Shown: piece by piece, positions 24,735 to 34,855 of the stretch
How positions within the stretch are numbered: the stretch's first letter is position 1
Layout: each line of letters starts with the position of its first letter
Assembly: GCF_010500845.1 (NCBI RefSeq)
Contig: NZ_JAAAMI010000004.1
Span: 62,001 to 126,000, forward strand
Length of the DNA: 64,000 nt
Direction of reading: 5' to 3'
Source of the DNA: Flagellimonas sediminis
GTDB lineage: Bacteria > Bacteroidota > Bacteroidia > Flavobacteriales > Flavobacteriaceae
The notes under the pieces: generated by a model
The model's input: the letters and a program-made list of their open reading frames with translations, nothing else
Told to the model about the DNA's origin: nothing
The model's database searches: none
Position numbers and translations under genes: made by a program

Positions 24735-26210
24735 TTAGTAGGCCTTTGCAAAGAGCACCCTTTGCAAGGAAGGTTTACCCGTCACCATACAAGTACCTTC
24801 TTCCTGTTCCTCGTGCAACGGAATGCAACGAATGGTGGCCTTGGTCTCTTCCTTGATCTTGTCCTCCGTCTCCGGTGTTCCATCCCAATGAGCGGACACA
24901 AAACCGCCTTTTTCCTCGATCACTTTCTTGAACTCCTCGTATGAATCCACTCGGGTAATGTGTTCCGCACGGTAATCGATTGCCTTTTGATAGACGTTCC
25001 TCTGGATGTCCTCCAATAACGCTTCCACCTTGCCAACAATTTCCGCAGCACTTACGGATTCCTTCTCCAAAGTATCCCTTCGGGCTACTTCATAGGTTCC
25101 GTTTTCCAGATCGCGTTGACCAATGGCCAAACGCACAGGCACACCTTTCAGTTCATATTCATTGAACTTGAAACCAGGTTTATGGGTATCCCTGTTGTCG
25201 TATTTCACTGAAATTCCCTTGGCACGAAGTTGCATCACCAATGGTTCCACCTTTTCAGAAATGGCATCCAACTGATCCATTCCTTTATAAATAGGTACAA
25301 TTACCACTTGAATAGGTGCCAGTTTTGGAGGCAATACCAAACCATTGTCGTCACTATGGGTCATCACCAAGGCCCCCATCAATCGGGTAGAAACCCCCCA
25401 TGAGGTTGCCCATACATATTCTTGCCCCCCCTCTTTGGTGGCAAACTTTACATCAAAGGCCTTGGCAAAATTCTGTCCTAAAAAATGTGAGGTCCCAGCT
25501 TGTAGCGCTTTACCATCCTGCATCAAAGCTTCAATACAATAGGTTTCCTCTGCGCCTGCAAAACGCTCACTGGCTGTTTTGGTTCCTTTGATTACGGGCA
25601 CACCCATATAGTTTTCTACAAACTCGGCGTAAACATGCATCATCAACTCTGCTTCTTCAATAGCTTCTTCCCTAGTAGCATGGGCCGTATGCCCTTCTTG
25701 CCATAAGAACTCAGCTGTACGCAGGAACAATCGTGTACGCATCTCCCAACGCACCACATTGGCCCATTGGTTGATCTTTAGCGGTAGATCACGGTAAGAT
25801 TGTATCCACTTTCGGTAGGTATCCCAAATGATCGTCTCGGATGTTGGGCGAACAATCAATTCTTCTTCCAACTTGGCATCTTCATCCACCACAATCCCGC
25901 TACCATCCTCGGCGTTTTTAAGTCGATAGTGTGTTACTACGGCACATTCCTTGGCAAAGCCTTCCACATGACTGGCCTCTTTGCTCAAATAGGATTTTGG
26001 GATGAACAAGGGAAAATAGGCATTCTCATGACCTGTTTCCTTGAACATCTTGTCCAATTGGGCCTGCATCTTCTCCCAAATGGCATAACCATAAGGTTTG
26101 ATGACCATACATCCCCTTACTCCTGAATTTTCCGCAAGATCCGATTTTACAACAAGTTCATTATACCATTTGGAATAATCTTCTGCTCGGCTCGTTAAAT
26201 TTTTACCCAT
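24735..26210 (-). CDS. proS: Prolyl-tRNA synthetase, archaeal/eukaryal type
   Basis: A 491-residue class II aminoacyl-tRNA synthetase charging tRNA-Pro. Class II motif 2 is [20 protein letters not shown], preceded by [19 protein letters not shown]; motif 3 lies near [20 protein letters not shown]. The anticodon-binding domain (about 290-400, [10 protein letters not shown]...) and the C-terminal extra domain follow, ending in Tyr (FAKAY) as in the archaeal/eukaryal branch. No bacterial-type editing insertion, consistent with about 490 residues. Its start is 70 bp from the divergent low-complexity lipoprotein gene. Confidence 0.96.
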   Translation of the reverse strand: MGKNLTSRAEDYSKWYNELVVKSDLAENSGVRGCMVIKPYGYAIWEKMQAQLDKMFKETGHENAYFPLFIPKSYLSKEASHVEGFAKECAVVTHYRLKNAEDGSGIVVDEDAKLEEELIVRPTSETIIWDTYRKWIQSYRDLPLKINQWANVVRWEMRTRLFLRTAEFLWQEGHTAHATREEAIEEAELMMHVYAEFVENYMGVPVIKGTKTASERFAGAEETYCIEALMQDGKALQAGTSHFLGQNFAKAFDVKFATKEGGQEYVWATSWGVSTRLMGALVMTHSDDNGLVLPPKLAPIQVVIVPIYKGMDQLDAISEKVEPLVMQLRAKGISVKYDNRDTHKPGFKFNEYELKGVPVRLAIGQRDLENGTYEVARRDTLEKESVSAAEIVGKVEALLEDIQRNVYQKAIDYRAEHITRVDSYEEFKKVIEEKGGFVSAHWDGTPETEDKIKEETKATIRCIPLHEEQEEGTCMVTGKPSLQRVLFAKAY

Positions 26211-26280
26211 CTGCTCTAGTTTGGCACAAAACTTGTGATTTCTTTAATAAAATAATTCGGTAAAACTAGTTATTTTTAGT

Positions 26281-27585
26281 ATGTTCAACAATAAAAATTG
26301 CGCCATGTTAAAGTCTTTACCCCTCAGCAAAATCAAAATTTTTGCCACATTCGGTGTCGTCACTCTATTGCTGGCTTCATGCGGCACATACCAACAGTCT
26401 TCCTATTATGACGATGGCATTTACTCCAATGGCAACAGGGTTGTCCAAGTGGAGAAAAGAAATCCCGATGCGGTTCGTTACGAGCGGCAAGAAAGCAATA
26501 TGTATGGGGATTACTTCGGTGAAAAGGCGGACCAATATGGTGAAATTTTGGACAGTGAGATTTTTACCGATGTGGATAGTTATTCAAGTCGAATGGCGAC
26601 CGATTCCATTCCCTTAGGAAATGAAGACGATTATTTCACTTACGACAGTGAGTTCAATACCTATAATGGCAATCCTGGCTGGGGAGACAACCCTGCAAGC
26701 GTGAGCATCAATGTATACGACAACAGTTGGGGATGGGCCGGGTACTATGGCTGGGGATTCCCATATAACAACTGGTCTTATGGTTGGTACAACCCTTATT
26801 TTTCTTGGGGATGGTACAACCCATGGCGATATAACCGTTGGGGATGGGCCGGATACTATGGCTGGGGTTACCCTTATTATGGATGGGGATATGCTGGCTA
26901 CTATGGATGGGGCGGATACTACGGCAGTTGGAACAGACCCTACTATTACAACAACAGGTACTATGGCAGAAATTACGCCTACATGTCCGGAAGAAGAGGA
27001 TATGCCAGAAATTACAGTACTGGTTTGGCATCCAGAAGTAATAGAAATACCAATGCCTACCGAACTAACAGCGGTCGCTCCAACAATACAGTGGCGCGCA
27101 GTAACATGGCCAATAGAAGTTCCAGAAGCTATAATAGCAATTCATCTGTTCGTAGATCGATCAACGCGGATGCCGTGGCCAGGAACCAAGCCTACCGAAC
27201 CACTAGAACTACACGCAGCAATCCAAGTTATAATGGCAGCAGCAGAACCTACCGTTCCTATGGAACCGTTCCTTCAACAAGAAGCAGTGGCACCTATAAC
27301 AGGAGTGGTTCGGCAACCAGAAGTTATTCATCGCCTGGCTATAACTCAGGTAGGAGCACCAGAAGCTACCAGTCCTCGGGCAATGCAGCACCAAGGACCA
27401 GTAACTTTAGCCGGTCTTCAAGCGCACCAAGAAGTTCAGGAACTTACCGCAGCAGCGGAAGCACTTCCAGAAGTTCAGGTAGTTTTAGAAGTTCGGGTGG
27501 GGGCAGTTCAAGAAGCTCTGGTGGTGTAAGTAGATCTTCTGGTGGAGCCTCCAGATCATCCGGTAGCAGGGGAGGCAGACCATAA
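26281..27585 (+). CDS. Low-complexity lipoprotein, W/Y/G-rich then R/S-rich
   Basis: A 434-residue lipoprotein; Cys34 follows TLLLAS if the first ATG is used, or the start may be Met9. Residues about 35-145 are an ordinary acidic N-terminal part with RYERQESNMYGDYFGEKAD. Residues about 150-235 are repeats of G-W-G, G-Y-Y-G-W and N-P-Y units (over half W, Y and G). Residues 236-434 are rich in R, S, N, T and G with short SSR/RSSG repeats. The composition suggests a flexible, sticky surface segment. No domain recognised. Such genes may be named after the neighbouring prolyl-tRNA synthetase by adjacency; nothing in the sequence supports that function. Confidence 0.8.
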   Translation: MFNNKNCAMLKSLPLSKIKIFATFGVVTLLLASCGTYQQSSYYDDGIYSNGNRVVQVEKRNPDAVRYERQESNMYGDYFGEKADQYGEILDSEIFTDVDSYSSRMATDSIPLGNEDDYFTYDSEFNTYNGNPGWGDNPASVSINVYDNSWGWAGYYGWGFPYNNWSYGWYNPYFSWGWYNPWRYNRWGWAGYYGWGYPYYGWGYAGYYGWGGYYGSWNRPYYYNNRYYGRNYAYMSGRRGYARNYSTGLASRSNRNTNAYRTNSGRSNNTVARSNMANRSSRSYNSNSSVRRSINADAVARNQAYRTTRTTRSNPSYNGSSRTYRSYGTVPSTRSSGTYNRSGSATRSYSSPGYNSGRSTRSYQSSGNAAPRTSNFSRSSSAPRSSGTYRSSGSTSRSSGSFRSSGGGSSRSSGGVSRSSGGASRSSGSRGGRP

Positions 27586-27621
27586 ACCCTACTAACATTC
27601 TCAATATCTAAATCATAAGAA

Positions 27622-29121
27622 ATGAAAAGAATCTCAATTTTCATAATGGTATTGGCATGCACCTTTGCAAGTGCCCAAACTATTGATGACGTGTTGCGCT
27701 ACAGTACCGAAAATATGCTGGGAACCGCTAGGTTTCAGGCCATGGGTGGCGCATTTGGAGCCTTGGGCGGTGATTTTTCAGCCCTTAACGTCAACCCTGC
27801 AGGGTCCGCGGTCTTCAATTTTAGCGAAATTGGCATCACCGGATCCAACTATAACCGGAACAACGATGCCCTTTTTGGAAACAGTACCAGCAACAACAAG
27901 GACAATTCTTTGGAACTGAACCAAATAGGTGGTGTGTTTGTCTTCAAGTCGAACAATAGCCCATGGAAAAAAATTGCCTTGGCCTTCAATTATGACATGG
28001 TCCAGAATTTTGACAACGAATTTTATGCTAGGGGCAATACCCAAGTAGGTATTGACAACTATTTCCTGAACTTTGCGCAGGGACAGGAATTGGGGCCTCT
28101 TCGCGTGCAGCAAGGAGAATATATTGAGGAAGCCTATTTGGATATCGGCGCCAACATGGGGTATGCCGCCCAACAGGCCTTTTTGGGCTTTCAAGCGGGC
28201 ATCATTGAACCCACTGCTGATGACGATGCCAACACCTCCTATTTCTCCAACGCTGAATATGGAAGTGTGAACCAACAATACCTGCAAAATACCAGCGGCT
28301 ACAACAGCAAGTTCACCCTAAACTTTGCCGGTCAGTATCAGGAGAACCTATACATCGGTGCCAACTTGAACTTCCACAACATCCTATATGACCGAATCAC
28401 CTATTTGGATGAAGATGGATATGATCAGGCTTCCCCGATCCAATTCACCAGTTTTGATAATTTGTTGCATACCGAAGGTTATGGATTTTCATTCGGATTG
28501 GGAGCCATTGCCAAATTGAACGAGAGCATTCGGGTAGGTGGTAGTTACCAGTCCCCAACATGGTATACCTTAACGGATGATACCTCACAACGAATCAACT
28601 CATCCTTGGCGGTTTCCGATATCGATTTTATCAATTTTAACATTGTAAACCTGTACGATGAATACCGCATTAAAACGCCGGAGAAATTTACAGGAAGCTT
28701 TGCCATGGTCTTTGGCCAGGATGGACTGATCAGTTTCGATTACAGTTATCAGGATATGTCCAAAGCGGAGCTAAGACCAACGTCCGACCCTAGCTTTTCT
28801 TCTGAAAACGCATTTATTGCCAATGCGCTTGGTGCAGTAAACTCTTACCGTGTGGGTGGTGAGTACCGAATTGAAGAGGTAAGTTTACGTGCTGGCTACC
28901 GATTTGAGAGCAGTCCATATGAAAATGGAGATCTAGTGGGCGACCTAACCGGATTTTCTGCCGGTATCGGTTATAATTTTGGAGGAAGCAGATTGGATCT
29001 GGCCTTTAGCAGAACCGAGCAGGATGTAAATTCTTATTTCTTTGATGCCGGAATTGACAATGCCGCTTTGGTGAACCAAATCAACACCAATATTTCACTC
29101 GGTTACAGTGTGAAATTTTAA
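27622..29121 (+). CDS. OmpP1/FadL-family outer-membrane barrel protein
   Basis: A 499-residue barrel protein with a signal peptide (MKRISIFIMVLACTFASAQ). The mature start TIDDVLRYSTENMLGTARFQ and AMGGAFGALGGDFSALNVNP match the OmpP1/FadL-like branch often called hemin receptor in Bacteroidota, and the C-terminus ends in a barrel strand with terminal Phe (LGYSVKF). It may carry hydrophobic compounds, but substrate is not visible. It starts 36 nt after the low-complexity lipoprotein, so the two are likely one transcript, and ends at a strong terminator. Confidence 0.88.
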   Translation: MKRISIFIMVLACTFASAQTIDDVLRYSTENMLGTARFQAMGGAFGALGGDFSALNVNPAGSAVFNFSEIGITGSNYNRNNDALFGNSTSNNKDNSLELNQIGGVFVFKSNNSPWKKIALAFNYDMVQNFDNEFYARGNTQVGIDNYFLNFAQGQELGPLRVQQGEYIEEAYLDIGANMGYAAQQAFLGFQAGIIEPTADDDANTSYFSNAEYGSVNQQYLQNTSGYNSKFTLNFAGQYQENLYIGANLNFHNILYDRITYLDEDGYDQASPIQFTSFDNLLHTEGYGFSFGLGAIAKLNESIRVGGSYQSPTWYTLTDDTSQRINSSLAVSDIDFINFNIVNLYDEYRIKTPEKFTGSFAMVFGQDGLISFDYSYQDMSKAELRPTSDPSFSSENAFIANALGAVNSYRVGGEYRIEEVSLRAGYRFESSPYENGDLVGDLTGFSAGIGYNFGGSRLDLAFSRTEQDVNSYFFDAGIDNAALVNQINTNISLGYSVKF

Positions 29122-29143
29122 AATATAAAATTGAAAAAAATAG

Positions 29144-29172
29144 AAGGCTGGAAGAAATTCCGGCCTTTTTTT
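29144..29172. terminator. Bidirectional terminator between the barrel and T9SS genes
   Basis: AAGGCTGGAA (29144-29153), loop GAAA, TTCCGGCCTT (29158-29167), a ten-bp stem with one G-T pair and a T-run on the plus strand. On the minus strand CTATTTTTTTC follows. The stop codon of the convergent T9SS gene lies inside the T-run. Confidence 0.93.
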
Positions 29173-30628
29173 ATCGCACCAAGGAGAAGTGCCTTCGAAC
29201 CTGGGTGGCCACAAGAACTCCTTCATCATCGCGATCGTAATCCAAACGGAACCAATAATCGGACGAAGGCATGTCCCTGCCGTTGAAGGTACCATCCCAT
29301 CCAAAATTGAGGTCCATTTGCTTCAACAGCTTTCCGTAACGATCAAAAATAAAGACCATGGGATTGCTGAGTTGTTCCACTCCATACACATTCCAATTAT
29401 CGTGGACCCCATCGCCATTGGGTGTAAAGAATTTAGGGTAACCCACAATCAAAAACGGTATGGGATCCGAGGTACCACAGCCATTTTTATCATTGATGAT
29501 TACGGTATTCATACCAGGTGGTACATCATAAAAAATGGGGTCATCCTGAAACTCTCCTCCGTTAATGGCATATTCATAATCCCCATCCCCATCTGGAATA
29601 AATTCCACATTATAGGGGTCGGTCTGATCGCTGTTCACAAAATCGTCCAGTACGTTAACGGTAAGATTCGGAATACCATAAAAGGTTATCAATATCCCCC
29701 CTTGGTCCACTACTGTGGGCGGGGTTCCGGATGCTGTCGTAATTTCTGCAAAATACCGTCCTGAATTTGGGCTACTCACCACAAGTTCCGCACCAAAAGG
29801 ACCCGACCCTACCAAAGTAGCATCAATGGTGCCATCATCATCGTAATCCACCGTCCATTCCACTGAGGCAATATCCGATCCGGCTGGGGAGTTCAATGCG
29901 GACAAGGTAATATCAGGATCACCTTCACAGGCCACGATATCCAATCCTAAAAATTCATCGCGAAGGGTACAATCCAAAGCCGTGTTCTGGTCTTCATCAA
30001 CCGAACTTCCTGTAAAGGTCAAGATAAACGACTCCGGCTCTTCATCAAAATTGGTGTTGTAATTGTTGATGTAGAGGTAGTAGATTTCCCCTGCGTTCAC
30101 ATCCAACCATTCATCATAGGTGTTCTGGCTACTTTTCACAAAAGGTGCCCCTTCCCTACCATCAACCGGGTTCACCCCAATTCCGGTAAAGCCCGTATCG
30201 TTGTATTCGTAATTACATCGAATGGGTTGTGAAGTTCCATCACCAATAATGGTACAAAAATTCTGTCCTGCAGTTTGGTCAAAGGGACCATATAGTGCAA
30301 AATCCCATTCCGCAGTGATGGGTCCTCCTGGGTTTACAGGAACAGCCTCTATATCAAAACCAATCTGGCCATCGGTCCCTGCCCTGAACACAAACCACCC
30401 GGAATTGTTTTCTATATTCGCCGAACTCACACTTCCTTTTTCCAGACATCCGGTCTGGGTAATTACTTCGGGGTCAAAATCATCGATATCACCGCTACCA
30501 TCGGTAACACCCATAATGGGAGCATCTGCACAAACAGGAATGGCCGTTCTACAATCCGGGGAGTTCTGCGCGCTCGCTGTAATGAAGGTCAAAAAGAAAA
30601 CACAGATAGCGCTAAATAGGGCTCTCAT
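29171..30628 (-). CDS. T9SS type B secreted protein (copy 1)
   Basis: A 485-residue secreted protein with signal peptide (MRALFSAICVFFLTFITASA). The N-terminal module (about 22-200) has paired cysteines (DCRTAIPVC ... GCLEKG ... RCNYEYND) and WDFALYGP. A middle Ig/PKD-like region follows. The last 90 residues are the type B sorting signal: KFFTPNGDGVHDNWNVYG, FIFDRYGKLLKQM, GWDGTFNGRDMPSSDYWF, ending in a basic FSLVR. Exported by the type IX system and attached to or released from the surface. The molecular function is unknown; it is a paralogue of the next gene. Confidence 0.92.
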   Translation of the reverse strand: MRALFSAICVFFLTFITASAQNSPDCRTAIPVCADAPIMGVTDGSGDIDDFDPEVITQTGCLEKGSVSSANIENNSGWFVFRAGTDGQIGFDIEAVPVNPGGPITAEWDFALYGPFDQTAGQNFCTIIGDGTSQPIRCNYEYNDTGFTGIGVNPVDGREGAPFVKSSQNTYDEWLDVNAGEIYYLYINNYNTNFDEEPESFILTFTGSSVDEDQNTALDCTLRDEFLGLDIVACEGDPDITLSALNSPAGSDIASVEWTVDYDDDGTIDATLVGSGPFGAELVVSSPNSGRYFAEITTASGTPPTVVDQGGILITFYGIPNLTVNVLDDFVNSDQTDPYNVEFIPDGDGDYEYAINGGEFQDDPIFYDVPPGMNTVIINDKNGCGTSDPIPFLIVGYPKFFTPNGDGVHDNWNVYGVEQLSNPMVFIFDRYGKLLKQMDLNFGWDGTFNGRDMPSSDYWFRLDYDRDDEGVLVATQVRRHFSLVR

Positions 30629-30646
30629 AGAATTTTGGGGCTAAAA

Positions 30647-30665
30647 AGGTTATCCTACATAACCT
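30647..30665. other. Short inverted repeat in the leader of T9SS copy 1
   Basis: AGGTTAT (30647-30653), loop CCTAC, ATAACCT (30659-30665). Perfect seven-bp arms 19 nt upstream of the ATG of the minus-strand T9SS gene, in a 113-bp spacer. It could be a leader hairpin or an operator; no T-run follows. Confidence 0.4.
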
Positions 30666-30741
30666 CTATAACTCTACAAATGATGCGTTTAGTATACCTT
30701 CATCGAAAAAATGTGCGGTTAATCGATGAAATGCACCAAAC

Positions 30742-32544
30742 CTACCTTCTCAAGGAAAAATGACTTTGGAGATATTTGGCATACGTACGGTTTCCATCTT
30801 CTCCAATGTAGGACAGCTTGAACCAATAATCCGTGGAAGGTAATGGCTTTCCATTGAAACTGCCATCCCACCCGGGATCAAACTCATTCATCTGTTTGAT
30901 AAGTTTTCCATAACGATCATAAATGGTGACAATGGGCGAATTCAAGGTGGAAAGGCCTTCAATCTGCCAAGTTTCATTGAGTACATCTCCGTTGGGTGAA
31001 AAAATGGAAAGGAAACCTACAACGACGATCTCATCCTCCACTTCACCACAACCGTACAAATCTCGCATATATACTTTATGGATGCCCGGGGCAACACCCT
31101 CGAACACATTACTGGTCTGATAATCCCCATCACCCAAGCGAAATTCATATTCACCGAGGGCATCCGTGTTGATAGTGACAGTATTGTTGGCGCTCATATC
31201 CTCAATATCGATACTGGAGATAACGGGCATTGTAGATATGGAAACCGTCACCGTTTTACTGGCTGCACAAACGGTTCCGTTGGATGTATTGGTAACGGTC
31301 AAGGTATATTCCCCTTCATGTGAAACGGTAATGTTCGGGGTGGACTCCCCTGTATTCCATGCATAAGTATAGTTGGGATCGGGGTACATTTCTCCAATAG
31401 TGATGCTACCCACTGCCTCACAGATAACGGCTTGTTCGTTAAAGTTCAATTCAGGGGTTTCCGCGGCATTCACCACAAAGCTTTCAGAAGCATCATAACA
31501 ATTTGGATTGGCCAAGGAAGTGGTCCTTACATAAATGGTTTCCAGACCTGGACTCACCAAATACTGCCTGGGCAAAGGGTTGACACCTGCTACGGCATCG
31601 GATGATGAATTGTGATAACTGACCATGAATTCAGAAGGGTCCTGCCCATCAAGTGCCTCTTGATCTTTGGATTCCAAATCGAAAAGAATTCCCGAAGTTT
31701 GACAAAAAGACTCATCTGTTAGGGTTCCTGTAGACGGAACCGGGTTAAATCCAACTTGCACATCACTGATGATGTTTCCACTTCCCGTAATCACTACAAC
31801 CCTATATTGACCTGAACTGGTCACTTCATAATTGGCCGTCGAGGCTCCGGCAATCTGCTGGTATCCGTTTCCTTGATTCACAAACCATGAATAATTTGTA
31901 GCTCCAGAAGTTGTGGCATCCAATAGTACCATATCATTCTCGCAAGCTGCCACTGGAGGGCCCAACAAATTACTTACAATAGAACAATCCAAGGCATCAT
32001 AAGGATGGCTCGCCCAAATATCTCCTGTAAACTGTATGGAAAAACCAGAGTTTACATTGCTGAAGTTGTTGATGAACAGGTAATAGTCCTCACCAGGCTC
32101 TACTTGCAGCCATTGTTCAAAATGCACGGAATCGGTATTCCCGGTGGGATCCTCTCCAACCCCAATAAAACTGACCCCTTCACTGTTATCAAAGAAATTG
32201 CAACGAATGGGATCTCCCAAAGTGTTGCAATCCGAAGCTTTGTAAAGGGCGAAGTCCCAATCTTCTATGTTATTATGTCCAATGTTGAAACCTAATTGTC
32301 CTGCGGCAGCGGTCCTAAATCGGTACCAGGCAGAATTGGATTCAATGGAACCAGAAACGGTCTGTTCCAAACATCCTGTGGTTGCCTCACCATAAAAATC
32401 ATCAATACCATAGCCATTAGTACCCCCATTGATGGGCGTATTGTTACAAATAGGAATGGCATCCGAACAATCTTGGGCAACCTGGGACTGCGCAAATTGA
32501 CAAATGAGTAAGAAGAATAAGGTCTTTACGACTGACTTTACCAT
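30742..32544 (-). CDS. T9SS type B secreted protein (copy 2)
   Basis: A 600-residue paralogue of the preceding gene, longer by about 115 residues because of extra Ig-like/PKD-like domains (YAWNTGESTPNITVSHEGEY, YSWFVNQGNGYQQ). The signal peptide is MVKSVVKTLFFLLICQFAQS. The N-terminal Cys module (DCSDAIPIC ... GCLEQT ... RCNFF) and WDFALYK match copy 1. The C-terminal sorting domain is FSPNGDVLNETWQIEG, TIYDRYGKLIKQM, GWDGSFNGKPLPSTDYWF, ending FSLRR. The usual FSPNGDGVND reads FSPNGD-VLNE, i.e. one Gly fewer. The two genes are probably one tandem duplication. Confidence 0.92.
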   Translation of the reverse strand: MVKSVVKTLFFLLICQFAQSQVAQDCSDAIPICNNTPINGGTNGYGIDDFYGEATTGCLEQTVSGSIESNSAWYRFRTAAAGQLGFNIGHNNIEDWDFALYKASDCNTLGDPIRCNFFDNSEGVSFIGVGEDPTGNTDSVHFEQWLQVEPGEDYYLFINNFSNVNSGFSIQFTGDIWASHPYDALDCSIVSNLLGPPVAACENDMVLLDATTSGATNYSWFVNQGNGYQQIAGASTANYEVTSSGQYRVVVITGSGNIISDVQVGFNPVPSTGTLTDESFCQTSGILFDLESKDQEALDGQDPSEFMVSYHNSSSDAVAGVNPLPRQYLVSPGLETIYVRTTSLANPNCYDASESFVVNAAETPELNFNEQAVICEAVGSITIGEMYPDPNYTYAWNTGESTPNITVSHEGEYTLTVTNTSNGTVCAASKTVTVSISTMPVISSIDIEDMSANNTVTINTDALGEYEFRLGDGDYQTSNVFEGVAPGIHKVYMRDLYGCGEVEDEIVVVGFLSIFSPNGDVLNETWQIEGLSTLNSPIVTIYDRYGKLIKQMNEFDPGWDGSFNGKPLPSTDYWFKLSYIGEDGNRTYAKYLQSHFSLRR

Positions 32545-32649
32545 AAAAGACTGTAGGTTTGGGCATTATAAAAGTATTGCAGGATATAGGTTAACAATAA
32601 TTTATGTTGTCAAACAACGGATAGCAGATGTTAAATCATTCATTAGTGT

Positions 32650-32657
32650 TATCTTTG
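32650..32657 (+). promoter_or_regulatory. Candidate -7 element (TATCTTTG) for folE-cysS
   Basis: TATCTTTG matches TAnnTTTG exactly and lies 19 nt upstream of the folE ATG, fitting a short leader. A TTG at the right spacing is not visible, so the match is partial. Confidence 0.45.
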
Positions 32658-32676
32658 CTGTCTTGAAGAAACAGCT

Positions 32677-33357
32677 ATGAAACTAGAGCGGGCTTTGGAA
32701 GAACAATATGAGGAAAGAGGTAACGACCACGTTGGCTCTTCAACGGACACCCCTATGCGCAATGATGCTTTTGTATTGAGCGACGAGGAAAAAATAGAAC
32801 GCATCCAAAATAGTGTCAGGGAAATAATGTTGACCTTGGGTCTTGACCTTGATGACGATAGTTTGAAGGGCACCCCAAAAAGGGTAGCCAAAATGTATGT
32901 GAAGGAAATTTTCGGAGGACTCCATCCGGACCGAAGACCAACTTCTTCCACCTTTGACAACAAATACAAATACGGTGAAATGTTGGTGGAAAAGAACATT
33001 GTGCTTTATTCTACCTGCGAACACCATCTATTGCCGATTGTGGGCAGAGCGCACATTGCCTATATTTCAAACGGAACCGTAGTCGGACTTTCCAAAATGA
33101 ACCGTATCGTGGATTACTACGCCAAGCGACCACAGGTTCAGGAACGTTTGAACATTCAGATCGTTAAGGAGATGCAGAAAGTTCTGGGTACTGAAGATGT
33201 AGCCTGTGTAATCGACGCCAAGCACCTTTGTGTTAATTCTAGAGGTATCCGTGACATTGAAAGTAGTACCGTTACCGCTGAATATGGTGGTAAATTTAAG
33301 GATGAAGCCGTACGCAGGGAATTTTTGGATTACATCAACCTAGAAACCGAATTTTAA
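32677..33357 (+). CDS. folE: GTP cyclohydrolase I (FolE)
   Basis: A 226-residue type I enzyme that opens GTP to make 7,8-dihydroneopterin triphosphate, the first step to folate and pterins. Conserved blocks: DDDSLKGTPKRVAKMYVKE, YSTCEHHLLPIVGRAHIAY (zinc Cys and His), GLSKMNRIVDYYAKRPQVQE and NSRGIRDIESSTVTAEYGGK. The 45-residue N-terminal extension is charged and not conserved. It is followed 14 nt later by cysS, so they share a transcript. folP at 13980 supplies a later step of the same pathway. Confidence 0.96.
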   Translation: MKLERALEEQYEERGNDHVGSSTDTPMRNDAFVLSDEEKIERIQNSVREIMLTLGLDLDDDSLKGTPKRVAKMYVKEIFGGLHPDRRPTSSTFDNKYKYGEMLVEKNIVLYSTCEHHLLPIVGRAHIAYISNGTVVGLSKMNRIVDYYAKRPQVQERLNIQIVKEMQKVLGTEDVACVIDAKHLCVNSRGIRDIESSTVTAEYGGKFKDEAVRREFLDYINLETEF

Positions 33358-33371
33358 ACCGAAACGTTTAA

Positions 33372-34853
33372 ATGCAACTTTACAAACACCAACCATTACG
33401 CATCCATAATTCACTTACCGGAAAAAAAGAAACCTTTCAACCCATAAACGAAGGATACATTGGCATGTACGTTTGTGGCCCTACGGTGTACAGCAATGTG
33501 CATTTGGGCAACTGCCGCACGTTCATGTCCTTTGATATGATCTTTAGATATTTCAAACATCTGGGCTTTAAGGTTCGCTATGTACGTAACATCACTGATG
33601 CCGGGCATTTGGAGAACGATGCCGACGAAGGAGAGGACAAGATTGCAAAAAAGGCAAAATTGGAGCAGATAGAGCCCATGGAAGTAGTGCAACGCTACAC
33701 CGTGGATTTTCACAATACACTCCAAAAATTCAACCTGTTGCCACCAAGCATAGAGCCCACGGCAACCGGACATATCATTGAACAAATCGAAATTATTAAG
33801 GAAATCCTTGAAAAAGGATATGCCTATGAGATAAATGGCTCCGTTTATTTTGATGTGGTCAAATTCAATGAAGACCATGAATACGGCAAATTGAGTGGGA
33901 GAAAGTTGGAGGATATGATTGCCAACACGCGAGAACTAACTGCCCAGGACGAGAAACGAAATCCACAGGATTTTGCCCTTTGGAAAAAAGCCGAACCGCA
34001 ACATATCATGAGGTGGCCTTCCCCTTGGGGCGACGGTTTTCCGGGATGGCATTTGGAGTGCACGGCCATGAGCACCAAATACTTAGGAGAAACTTTTGAT
34101 ATTCATGGTGGTGGAATGGACCTGAAATTCCCACACCATGAATGCGAGATTGCCCAAGCCGAGGCCAGTACCGGCAAGTCCCCCGTAAAATACTGGATGC
34201 ATGCCAATATGCTGACCCTCAACGGAAAAAAAATGTCCAAATCAACAGGCAACAACATTTATCCATCAGAAATCTTTAGCGGGGAAAATACTATCTTGAG
34301 CAAGATCTATTCCCCTGCGGTGGTCCGCTTTTTCATGATGCAGGCCCATTATACCAGCATATTGGATTTGAGTGACGAGGCATTACAAGCTTCAGAGAAA
34401 GGGTACAATCGTTTGATGGAAGCTATTGGTAATCTAGAAAACTTGAAAACGGGAGCTACATCGGATTTTGATGTGGAGACATGGAAGCAAAAGTGCTACG
34501 ATGCCATGAACGACGATTTCAACACGCCGATCCTCATTGCCCATTTGTTCGATGCCGTGAAACACATCAACCTGATTAAGGAAGACCAAGAAACCATCAC
34601 CGAAGAGGACAAATCCCAATTGGAAACTACACTGAAGGCCTTTGTGTATGATGTACTAGGTGTGGAAAACCAAGCTTTGGCCCAGGATGATTCCAATGCC
34701 CTCAATGGGGTTATGGACCTTCTGATCCAAATCAGGAACCAGGCTCGTGCCAATAAAGATTTTGCTACTTCGGATAAGATCCGTGACGAATTGGGTGCTT
34801 TGGGCATTCAATTGAAAGATGGCAAGGATGGCACTACATTCACCCTCAATTGA
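33372..34853 (+). CDS. cysS: Cysteinyl-tRNA synthetase
   Basis: A 493-residue class I synthetase. HIGH-type motif [19 protein letters not shown] (Cys of the zinc site included), zinc ligands in [20 protein letters not shown] and [11 protein letters not shown], and the KMSKS loop ([16 protein letters not shown]). A C-terminal helical domain with [20 protein letters not shown] is present. Intact and full length. Charges tRNA-Cys and is co-transcribed after folE. Confidence 0.97.
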   Translation: MQLYKHQPLRIHNSLTGKKETFQPINEGYIGMYVCGPTVYSNVHLGNCRTFMSFDMIFRYFKHLGFKVRYVRNITDAGHLENDADEGEDKIAKKAKLEQIEPMEVVQRYTVDFHNTLQKFNLLPPSIEPTATGHIIEQIEIIKEILEKGYAYEINGSVYFDVVKFNEDHEYGKLSGRKLEDMIANTRELTAQDEKRNPQDFALWKKAEPQHIMRWPSPWGDGFPGWHLECTAMSTKYLGETFDIHGGGMDLKFPHHECEIAQAEASTGKSPVKYWMHANMLTLNGKKMSKSTGNNIYPSEIFSGENTILSKIYSPAVVRFFMMQAHYTSILDLSDEALQASEKGYNRLMEAIGNLENLKTGATSDFDVETWKQKCYDAMNDDFNTPILIAHLFDAVKHINLIKEDQETITEEDKSQLETTLKAFVYDVLGVENQALAQDDSNALNGVMDLLIQIRNQARANKDFATSDKIRDELGALGIQLKDGKDGTTFTLN

Positions 34854-34855
34854 TA

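Noticed and set aside
26711-27529. 272-codon plus-strand frame in the low-complexity lipoprotein
   Set aside because: Frame-shifted reading of the repeat tract; the true frame has a signal peptide and lipobox.
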